Of a stretch of 50,306 nucleotides of DNA, positions 9,414-16,248 are shown one piece after another. The position numbers and the translations under genes are program-made. The notes beneath the pieces are model-generated. The model saw only the letters and a program-made list of their open reading frames with translations. It made no database searches and was not told the origin of the DNA. Position 1 is the first letter of the stretch, and each line of letters opens with the position of its first letter. The stretch comes from a bacterium (GTDB lineage: Bacteria > JAHJDO01): the NCBI GenBank assembly GCA_018812485.1, contig JAHJDO010000134.1, forward strand, positions 1 through 50,306, read 5' to 3'.

Positions 9414-10679
9414 TCATGGTATTACTGTCATTATTTGTTTTGCTTGCTCTGGATAATGCGCAATGAACTTTAATTCATCATTAGTAAGAGGCTTTTGTGT
9501 ATGCACATTGGCATATCTAACAAGATCAAGAACTTTAGCAGCTTCTTTATCATCTTTGAACTCTATTTCCAGTTTTCCATACACATTTCTAAAGCCCTTT
9601 ACTCCGCTATACTCCCCTGCTGTTATCTTTCTGCCTGTATCTATTACCTCAGGCTCGCCTCTACCCAGTTCCTCAAAATCATATAATTCGTAATTTCTTC
9701 TATCCTTGAGAGCGCCGTCTGCGTGTATTCCTGATTCATGCGCAAAAGCATTATCTCCAACAGCAACCTGATTTACAGGTATTGGAACTCCAAATGCATA
9801 AGATGCGTACTTCGCTATTTTCCATGCTTTCTTTAACTTAATCCTATCGTCCAATTTATAGTTTCCCTCAAATCCTGAGGACTTTTTAATAGCAAGAATA
9901 ACTGATACCAGATCTGCGTTCCCTGCTCTTTCTCCCATACCATTAAGCGTGGTATTTATGTATGCATCTACTCCTCCGTCTATTGCGCCTTTAGCTCCAG
10001 CTATAGAACATGCCACTGCAAGCCCTAAATCATTATGGCAATGAAGTTCTATTGGTATTTTTACTTTCTCTGCAAGTGTTTTTACTCTCCCATAAATCGA
10101 GAAAGGATCATCATAACCTAATGTATCACAATAGCGGATTCTGTCTGCTCCATGCTCTCTGGCATATTTTGCAAATTTAATAAGAAACTCCATATCTGTC
10201 CTTGATGCATCTTCTGCATTAATGCCAATTGTCAATGCTCCATGCTTCTTCGCTGCTTTTATAGCATCTGCCATAAGACCCAAAACACTTGGTTTATCTT
10301 TGCTCTCAAAATCCCTTGTTATCCTCCCTCCGAATTTCCCATCTATCATCTGCTTGGATGTTGAAATAGACAGATTCCAATGCTTAATGTTAGTATTCTT
10401 GTAAGACTCTTCAATATCCTTTGCCATTGCTCTGCTCCAGCCCTCAAGAATCATAGGAGAAATGAGCCCCATCTCTGCAAGCTCAAGATTAGCATTAATG
10501 TAATTAGTTTCGTGTTTTGTAAGAGGGAATCCAAACTCACTCTGATATATGCCCATATCATTGAGCATAATATTTATCATTGTTTTTTCCAGCTTTGCCA
10601 GACCAAGTTTCGCTGTTTGGACACCGTCTCGATTTGTAACATCAATTATATAAATTTTATTCTTTTTCTTCTGTTCCAT
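9414..10679 (-). CDS. Homocitrate synthase / isopropylmalate synthase family enzyme, candidate Re-citrate synthase
   Basis: 421 aa. This is an HMGL-like TIM-barrel condensing enzyme. DVTNRDGVQT holds catalytic R17-D18; HCHNDLG (about 213-219) gives metal-binding His residues; NGMGERAGNADL (about 246-257) and HESGIHADG are conserved. Enzymes of this family add acetyl-CoA to a 2-oxo acid (homocitrate, citrate with Re stereochemistry, citramalate or isopropylmalate). The opening KIYIIDVTNRDGVQT...SEFGFP resembles, from memory, the subgroup proposed as Re-citrate synthases in anaerobes, and there is no leucine or nif gene nearby. It has no LeuA-type regulatory domain. The start overlaps thrB by 23 bases. 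The family is sure; the substrate is inference. Confidence 0.8.
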   Translation of the reverse strand: MEQKKKNKIYIIDVTNRDGVQTAKLGLAKLEKTMINIMLNDMGIYQSEFGFPLTKHETNYINANLELAEMGLISPMILEGWSRAMAKDIEESYKNTNIKHWNLSISTSKQMIDGKFGGRITRDFESKDKPSVLGLMADAIKAAKKHGALTIGINAEDASRTDMEFLIKFAKYAREHGADRIRYCDTLGYDDPFSIYGRVKTLAEKVKIPIELHCHNDLGLAVACSIAGAKGAIDGGVDAYINTTLNGMGERAGNADLVSVILAIKKSSGFEGNYKLDDRIKLKKAWKIAKYASYAFGVPIPVNQVAVGDNAFAHESGIHADGALKDRRNYELYDFEELGRGEPEVIDTGRKITAGEYSGVKGFRNVYGKLEIEFKDDKEAAKVLDLVRYANVHTQKPLTNDELKFIAHYPEQAKQIMTVIP

Positions 10680-11592
10680 ATCTCTTTCCTTTGCACCCTA
10701 TAATTTCCGTTCCATTATTATTGATTCCTGTTACCAGAAATCTGCTCTCTATATTGTGCTCCAGAAAAGCTCTTTGCATAGACTTTCCTATTGCTTCAAA
10801 GCTTTCTGTTGCAAAAGCGGCTATTGAAGGACCGGCTCCGCTTAAAGCCACACCTCTAGCACCATTTTTCATAGCAGCTTCAAAAACATCCTCCATACCA
10901 GGAACTAGTTTTTTTCTGTAAGGCTGATGCAGCATATCCTGCATGCCAGGGCCAATATATTCAAGTTGTCCAGTTAGAATAGAGCTGACTAACAAACATG
11001 CTCGACCTATATTAAATACAGCTTCTTTTCTCGAAATTTTTGAAGGCAGTATTTCACGCGCCTTGGATGTTGATACCTCAAACTGCGGAATAACCACTAC
11101 CATTTTAAACTCAACATTTGGATTAATCTTGAAATACCTTAATTCTCCTTTATCAACATAAGAAATCGTAAAACCTCCAAAAAGAGCTGGCGTTACATTA
11201 TCAGGATGCCCTTCAAGCTCTGCAGTTAGAGACATAATTTCGTCCCTGCTAAACCTGTTCCCAAGCAAACAATTTGCTCCCATCGCTCCTCCCACTCGCG
11301 CTGATGCGCTGCTTCCCAATCCTCTGGCTAATGGGATATTATTAACCAGCTTTATTTTCAATCCATCCATCCTGACCCCAGCCATATCAAAAACAGCCTT
11401 TGCGGCAATATATACTATATTCTTCTCATCAAGAGGTAAACTGTTTTTCCCTTCATTCTCGACTTCTATATGCGTCTTTGTATTTAATTCAATTGTAACA
11501 TAATTATACAAATCCAGAGCTAGGGCAAGCGTATCAAAACCTGGCCCGAGATTTGCTGTTGTTGCCGGAACTTTTATTGTTACTGACTTCAT
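10657..11592 (-). CDS. thrB: Homoserine kinase
   Basis: 311 aa GHMP-family kinase that phosphorylates homoserine with ATP for threonine biosynthesis. The N-terminal substrate motif is VPATTANLGPGFDTLALAL; the ATP-binding loop is PLARGLGSSASARVGGAMGA (about 88-107); EGHPDNVTPALFGG follows; and ALSGAGPSIAAFA near the C-terminus is motif 3. Length is normal. It sits two bases after serA and its 3' end overlaps the citrate-synthase-like gene by 23 bases. ThrC is not in the window. Confidence 0.95.
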   Translation of the reverse strand: MKSVTIKVPATTANLGPGFDTLALALDLYNYVTIELNTKTHIEVENEGKNSLPLDEKNIVYIAAKAVFDMAGVRMDGLKIKLVNNIPLARGLGSSASARVGGAMGANCLLGNRFSRDEIMSLTAELEGHPDNVTPALFGGFTISYVDKGELRYFKINPNVEFKMVVVIPQFEVSTSKAREILPSKISRKEAVFNIGRACLLVSSILTGQLEYIGPGMQDMLHQPYRKKLVPGMEDVFEAAMKNGARGVALSGAGPSIAAFATESFEAIGKSMQRAFLEHNIESRFLVTGINNNGTEIIGCKGKRYGTEEKE

Positions 11593-11594
11593 CT

Positions 11595-13175
11595 TCAGAA
11601 CTTTACTAACTTAACTGATACTATCTCTTTTAGGCACTCAATTTCACTTAGTGTTTTTCTAGGAGGTTCATTATCCAGGTTAAACACAGTCACTGCCTGA
11701 CCCCCCTGCTTTTTCCTACCAAGTGTCATGCTTGCAATATTGACATTATGCTTGCCAAGTATTGTTCCCATATTCCCCATTATTCCAGGCATATCTTTAT
11801 TTATACACACAAGCATAAACCCCTCAGGAACTGCATCAACATGATAATCATTTATACGTACAATCCTTGGATCATTTTCCCTAAACAGAGTTCCTGCTAT
11901 TGAAGATTCTCCAGAATTAGTTTGTGTGTATATAGTGATTAAATTTGCAAAATCCTCCGCCTTACTAGTCTTACTCTCTACAACTTTTATTCCTCTCTCT
12001 CTTGCAATAAAAGACGCATTTACATAATTAACAACCTTGTTAAGCACAGGATCCAGCAAACCTTTTATTAAAGCTACTGTTATAGGAGTCACATTATAGT
12101 TTGTAACGTCTCCGCTATATTCTATTCTCAAAACCTTTATATGCCCATCAACCAGCTGCCGCTGCAACTTCCCCAACCGTTCTGCCAGATTAAAATATGG
12201 CTTTATCTCTTTGAACACCTTAGGATCTATACTCGGAATATTGACAGCATTAGAATAATTCTCGTTTTGCAGTGCGTCTATTATCTGATGCGCAATGTCT
12301 ATAGCAACATTAATCTGAGCCTCCTCAGTAGAAGCAGCTAAATGTGGTGTGACTATGATATTCTCATATAATAGAAGAGGGCTGTCCGCAGGCAAAGGTT
12401 CTGTCTCAAAGACATCCACAGCTGCTCCTGCAAGTTTCCCTGACTTTACGGCTCTACATAGAGCATTCTCATCTATTATGCCGCCACGCGCACAATTGAT
12501 AATCCTTGCACCCCGTTTCATCAAACCAAACTCTTTATCATTTATTATATACTTTGTATCAGGCGTCAGAGGAAGGTGAACTGTTATATAATCTGCCTTT
12601 TTTAAAACGTTCTCAAAAGTCTCAAGTCTTATGCCAAGCTTATCTGCCTTTTCAGTGGAGATAAATGGATCATATGCTGTAATACGCATTCCAAATGCCT
12701 GAGCGCGGTTAGCAACCTCTGTGCCAATTTTCCCTAGCCCAATTATACCCAACACCTTGCCATACACCTCTGTTCCAATAAATTTCTTTTTATCCCAGAG
12801 ACCATTCTTTAAAGATTGGTTTGCCTGAGGAATATTGCGGGAAAGAGCCAGAAGCATGCTTAGTGTATGTTCTGCCGCTGAAATAGTATTGCCTCCGGGC
12901 GTATTCATAACAACTATACCGCGTTCCGTAGCTGCAGGTATATCTACGTTATCCACGCCAACTCCAGCCCTGCCAATTACCTTTAACTTTTCTGCAGACT
13001 CAATTATATCCTTTGTAACCTTGGTTTTACTTCTTATAACCAGACCTTCATAATCTTTGATGCAGCCTCTGAGTTCTTCGGGAGACATGCTTGTTTTTAC
13101 ATCAACATCTATCTTACTATTTTTGAGAATCTCTATTCCTTCTTTTGCCAAGGAATCACTTACTAATATCTTCAT
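11595..13175 (-). CDS. serA: D-3-phosphoglycerate dehydrogenase, long ACT-containing form
   Basis: 526 aa. It oxidises 3-phosphoglycerate with NAD in the first step of serine biosynthesis. The Rossmann motif is GLGKIG (146-151). Catalytic residues are R230 (NCARGG), E259 (DVFETEP) and H278 (VTPHLA). A middle allosteric substrate-binding domain (about 315-450) and a C-terminal ACT domain (about 455-526, VCINKDMPGIMGNMGTIL) make it the long, serine-regulated form. It overlaps the upstream aminotransferase by ATGA (13172-13175), which couples the first two steps of the pathway. Confidence 0.97.
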   Translation of the reverse strand: MKILVSDSLAKEGIEILKNSKIDVDVKTSMSPEELRGCIKDYEGLVIRSKTKVTKDIIESAEKLKVIGRAGVGVDNVDIPAATERGIVVMNTPGGNTISAAEHTLSMLLALSRNIPQANQSLKNGLWDKKKFIGTEVYGKVLGIIGLGKIGTEVANRAQAFGMRITAYDPFISTEKADKLGIRLETFENVLKKADYITVHLPLTPDTKYIINDKEFGLMKRGARIINCARGGIIDENALCRAVKSGKLAGAAVDVFETEPLPADSPLLLYENIIVTPHLAASTEEAQINVAIDIAHQIIDALQNENYSNAVNIPSIDPKVFKEIKPYFNLAERLGKLQRQLVDGHIKVLRIEYSGDVTNYNVTPITVALIKGLLDPVLNKVVNYVNASFIARERGIKVVESKTSKAEDFANLITIYTQTNSGESSIAGTLFRENDPRIVRINDYHVDAVPEGFMLVCINKDMPGIMGNMGTILGKHNVNIASMTLGRKKQGGQAVTVFNLDNEPPRKTLSEIECLKEIVSVKLVKF

Positions 13176-14305
13176 TTTAGGACCTCCTCTGCAGCTTTTA
13201 TCCCTTTGCCAAGTTCAAAATTATATCCGGAATCTACCAGAGCCATTTCCAAGGCTGAAATTACTGTAATAATATCAAACGTATCTGAATAACCCATATG
13301 AGCGATTCTTATTATCTTCCCCTTAAGCTGCTCCTGGCCGCCGGTAATCATAACATCATATCTCTTCTTTAAGCTCTTTACCAAATCCACGCCATCTACT
13401 CCCTGTGGAACCTTAACAGCCGTTACTGCGTCTGATGGAGATTCTGAAGCTAAAAGTTCAAGCCCCATAGCTTTTATTGCAGCTCGCGTAGCTTTAGCCA
13501 GTTTGCTGTGTCTTGCAAGTACATTCTCAAGTCCTTCTTCCTTTATCATCTCCAATGACTTACTTAAACCAACTATTAGTGACACAGCAGGAGTATATGG
13601 AGTTTGATCAGTTTTTAGAGATTTTCTTGCCTTTGCAAAACTCCAGTAATATTTAGGACATTTGGAGTTTTCTACCAAATCCCATGCTTTATTGCTTACG
13701 CTTGCAAACGCCAATCCGGGAGGCAGCATTAACGCCTTCTGAGAACCGGCAACTACTACATCCACATTCCAATTATCAGTCTGTATATCAACCGCTCCAA
13801 GCCCGCTAACAGCATCCACTACTAAAACAGCAGGAAATTCTTTGACAATACTGCCTAATGCTTTGACATCATGCATAACACCCGTTGATGTTTCTATCAA
13901 TGTGGCAAAAACAACTTTTATTCCCTTTTCTCTTTTTAAAATGCTCCTTACATCCTCAGGATTAACAGGCTTACCCCATTCAACATCTATTGGGAAAGTT
14001 TCTATGTTGTATGCCTTACATATTTCATCCCATCTTTCTCCAAACTTACCCCCTTTAATTGTCAGTGCTTTATCCCCGGGAGACAGAAGATTAACAACAC
14101 TGGCTTCCATAGCTCCTGTGCCTGATGAAGCAAACATGAGGACATCGTTTTTTGTCTGAAAGACATATTTCAGCCCTTCATTAACAGAACGAAATATCTC
14201 AGTAAATTGAGGGGTTCTATGATGCACAATAGGCTTAGCGAGATCTAATAGAACATCAGAAGGAACAGAAGTCGGGCCTGGAGTTAGAAGATAATTTTTT
14301 CTCAT
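13172..14305 (-). CDS. Class V aminotransferase (serine-pyruvate / alanine-glyoxylate type), probable phosphoserine aminotransferase substitute
   Basis: 377 aa PLP enzyme. LTPGPTSVP at the N-terminus, SSGTGAMEAS (60-69, cofactor phosphate contact), D164 in VVDAVSG, and the PLP lysine K190 in GSQKALMLPPGLA identify the PucG/AGXT group. SerC itself is not visible in the window, and in several archaea and deep bacterial lineages an enzyme of this group supplies phosphoserine next to serA. The ATGA overlap with serA strongly suggests that role here. It is first in the operon, with GGGGAG five bases before the ATG and a promoter at 14360-14388. Glyoxylate or alanine transamination is the alternative. 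Confidence 0.85.
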   Translation of the reverse strand: MRKNYLLTPGPTSVPSDVLLDLAKPIVHHRTPQFTEIFRSVNEGLKYVFQTKNDVLMFASSGTGAMEASVVNLLSPGDKALTIKGGKFGERWDEICKAYNIETFPIDVEWGKPVNPEDVRSILKREKGIKVVFATLIETSTGVMHDVKALGSIVKEFPAVLVVDAVSGLGAVDIQTDNWNVDVVVAGSQKALMLPPGLAFASVSNKAWDLVENSKCPKYYWSFAKARKSLKTDQTPYTPAVSLIVGLSKSLEMIKEEGLENVLARHSKLAKATRAAIKAMGLELLASESPSDAVTAVKVPQGVDGVDLVKSLKKRYDVMITGGQEQLKGKIIRIAHMGYSDTFDIITVISALEMALVDSGYNFELGKGIKAAEEVLK

Positions 14306-14359
14306 TTTTTCTCCCCTATGTTGTTTTTTTGACTTACAACTTATCGAAAACGCACCTGA

Positions 14360-14388
14360 ATCTTATTCAATTATGCAACCTTTGTCAA
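14360..14388 (-). promoter_or_regulatory. Promoter of the serine/threonine/citrate-type/purA operon
   Basis: On the minus strand a consensus -35 TTGACA (14383-14388) is followed after exactly 17 bases by TAAGAT (14360-14365). The leader to the ATG at 14305 would be about 50 bases, ending in GGGGAGAAAAA before the start codon. It is divergent from the DUF4143 promoter at 14473-14501. Confidence 0.65.
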
Positions 14389-14410
14389 ATGGAAAAATGG
14401 ACTTTTTACA

Positions 14411-14470
14411 CCCATCCTAAATCCCCCTTTGAAGTGGGACAATTTTTTAGGATATTTTTTGACAAATACA
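14411..14470. repeat. Palindromic upstream element, copy 1 (before first DUF4143 gene)
   Basis: ATCCTAAA (14414-14421) pairs with TTTAGGAT (14446-14453); TCCC and GGGA inside extend the stem. The element continues into GGATA and the exact 14-mer TTTTGACAAATACA (14457-14470). A diverged copy with the same order of parts sits at 19604-19689 ahead of the second DUF4143 gene. It may be a dispersed element that carries the -35 region of these ATPase genes. Confidence 0.55.
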
Positions 14471-14472
14471 AA

Positions 14473-14501
14473 TTGACTATTTGATAAAAACAATGTATAT
14501 T
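14473..14501 (+). promoter_or_regulatory. Promoter of first DUF4143 ATPase gene
   Basis: TTGACT (14473-14478), 17-base spacer, TATATT (14496-14501). The leader to the ATG at 14538 is about 30 bases and contains GGAGGG. A further TTGACA just upstream (14459-14464) lies in the shared repeat element but has no good -10 at the right distance. Confidence 0.6.
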
Positions 14502-14537
14502 CCGAAATAGCAGGACTAATATGGAGGGTATTCCGAG

Positions 14538-15698
14538 ATGAAGAATATTAAAAGAATGCTGGAGATAAAGCTTCCTGAAAGGCAATCCGCGTTTTTGTGG
14601 GGACCAAGAAAAACGGGGAAAACCACATATTTAAAGAGTCACTTTCCTGATAGCCTTGTGTATGATTTTCTGAAGACAGACTTTTTTATCGAAATCTTGA
14701 AAAATCCGGCGCTATTGCGAGAGCAAATACTTGCAAAGAATAATAGTGTCTTAAAGCATCCAATAATACTTGACGAGGTGCAAAAAGTTCCTCAGGTGCT
14801 TGATGAAGTACACTGGCTGATTGAGAACAAAGGATTAAGATTTATTCTCTGTGGATCAAGCGCAAGAAAATTACGAAGGGGACATGTTAATCTTTTAGGT
14901 GGAAGAGCCTGGCGTTACGAAATGTTCCCGCTTGTTACAGCTGAGCTTAAAAAGATTGATCTCCTGCGTATTCTAAATCATGGCATGATACCATCGCATT
15001 ATTTACAGGATGACGATTATAAAAAATCCTTAAAAGCTTATGTGCAGGATTATTTAAAAGAGGAGGTCTTTGCCGAGGGATTAACGCGAAATATCCCTGC
15101 CTTTTCAAGGTTTTTTGACGCATTTGGATATTCACACGGTGAGCTTACGAATTATTCTAATGTTGCGCGAGAGTGTGGAGTAGATTCAAAAACAGTCAAA
15201 GAATACTATCAAATCCTTGTCGACACATTGCTGGCTATGCGGATTGAACCTTTCAAAAAGAGACAATCACGGCATGTTATAACTAAGATTCCGAAGTATT
15301 ACTTGTTTGATGTAGGAGTTGCCGGATGCCTAACAAAGCGGCATCTTGAGGAAGAAAAAGGTGTTGACTTTGGAAAAGCGTTTGAACACTTCTTGCTTAT
15401 GGAGATAGTTGCTTACCGATCTTATAGCGGCAAGGATTTTGAAATAAATTTCTGGAGAACAAAGTCTGGTATTGAAGTAGATTTCGTGCTCGGAAAAGGA
15501 GAGATTGCCGTGGAGATAAAAGGAACGAACCGCGTTGATAAAAGGGATCTTAACGGACTGATGACTTTTATGGAAAGTTATTCTCCAAAAAGAAGGATCA
15601 TTGTTTGCAATGAAAAAGAAAAGAGACTTCATGCCAAAATAGAGATAGTCCCCTGGTATAATTTTCTGAGCGAATTATGGGAAGGAAAAATTCTTTAA
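14538..15698 (+). CDS. AAA-type ATPase with C-terminal DUF4143 (AAA_14/DUF4143 family)
   Basis: 386 aa. The N-terminal ATPase has Walker A GPRKTGKTT (22-30) and Walker B IILDEVQ (D79, E80), plus a sensor-like LCGSSARKL. The C-terminal DUF4143 region has FEHFLLMEI, then GIEVDFVLGKGEIAVEIKG, which looks like a PD-(D/E)XK nuclease core (D...E-x-K). Families like this are scattered as many diverged copies in genomes and are of unknown function; transfer on mobile DNA is often suspected. It has its own promoter, is oriented opposite to its neighbours on both sides, and forms the left border of the accessory island. It is only distantly similar to the copy at 19767. Confidence 0.88.
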   Translation: MKNIKRMLEIKLPERQSAFLWGPRKTGKTTYLKSHFPDSLVYDFLKTDFFIEILKNPALLREQILAKNNSVLKHPIILDEVQKVPQVLDEVHWLIENKGLRFILCGSSARKLRRGHVNLLGGRAWRYEMFPLVTAELKKIDLLRILNHGMIPSHYLQDDDYKKSLKAYVQDYLKEEVFAEGLTRNIPAFSRFFDAFGYSHGELTNYSNVARECGVDSKTVKEYYQILVDTLLAMRIEPFKKRQSRHVITKIPKYYLFDVGVAGCLTKRHLEEEKGVDFGKAFEHFLLMEIVAYRSYSGKDFEINFWRTKSGIEVDFVLGKGEIAVEIKGTNRVDKRDLNGLMTFMESYSPKRRIIVCNEKEKRLHAKIEIVPWYNFLSELWEGKIL

Positions 15699-15704
15699 AG
15701 TTCC

Positions 15705-15794
15705 AACAGACAGCTGAAGCTATCTGTTGTCCCCTCCCCCGCAACCGCCTGCTTTAGCTGGCGGTTATTGTAGGGGCAGCCCTTGCAGCTGCCC
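15705..15794. repeat. Cluster of three hairpin-forming inverted repeats
   Basis: Between the convergent DUF4143 gene and the small phage-like gene lie three stems: AACAGACAGCT/AGCTATCTGTT (15705-15728), AACCGCC/GGCGGTT (15743-15766) and GGGCAGC/GCTGCCC (15774-15794). The third is part of TAGGGGCAGCCCTTGCAGCTGCCC-like sequence, a kind of intergenic palindrome often repeated in bacterial genomes. They could act as bidirectional transcription stops or be REP-like elements. None is followed by a long T run, so classic intrinsic termination is not obvious. The rest of the gap to 15854 shows one weaker stem around the AATCCAGA at 15825. Confidence 0.6.
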
Positions 15795-15854
15795 GTTTGT
15801 CATTCTACGAATTGATTGGGGAATCCAGATGATTCTGGGATTTCTTCTATTTCT

Positions 15855-16229
15855 TTATCCTACGATAGGTTGATCTCCAGCAGGCTCAATTCTTTCTTTA
15901 ATGACATTAATTTTATTCTTAGTTTCCAACTTCGCTTTTAGTTCCCTTATCGCTGTTATTATATCTGCCTTTGTAGCAAATGGATTATCTGCGGAAGGAG
16001 AATTAGCCCCTGTCATAGCAGCTTTTTCGTCTGTAATTGGAAGCCTTGTGTCATTTCCCTCACAGACTGTCTTTGCAGTTGTTCCATATAGAGGATATAA
16101 TTGTGTATCATCGCCTGTAATTCCGTCTTTACCTATACTTGATATACCGTGTTTTGTTACTTTGTCAAAATAGAATATATCTGTGCGCTGGTCAAAGATG
16201 TGATGCACTCCATAGTTTTTTGATTTCAT
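15855..16229 (-). CDS. Small protein resembling phage tail / structural repeat segments
   Basis: 124 aa. It has a very strong Shine-Dalgarno site (AAAGGAGGTGA, eight bases before the ATG), so it is probably translated. The middle part, EGNDTRLPITDEKAAMTGAN then SPSADNPFATKAD, resembles linker repeats found in phage tail fibre and other virion-surface proteins. A helical, charged C-terminal part follows (ITAIRELKAKLETKNK). No enzymatic motif is visible. It is 19 bases after the GHKL ATPase gene on the same strand, so it is the last gene of that operon. It may be a phage remnant or a structural or sensing partner; the similarity is from memory and function is unknown. Confidence 0.6.
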   Translation of the reverse strand: MKSKNYGVHHIFDQRTDIFYFDKVTKHGISSIGKDGITGDDTQLYPLYGTTAKTVCEGNDTRLPITDEKAAMTGANSPSADNPFATKADIITAIRELKAKLETKNKINVIKERIEPAGDQPIVG

Positions 16230-16248
16230 TTTACTTTCACCTCCTTTT

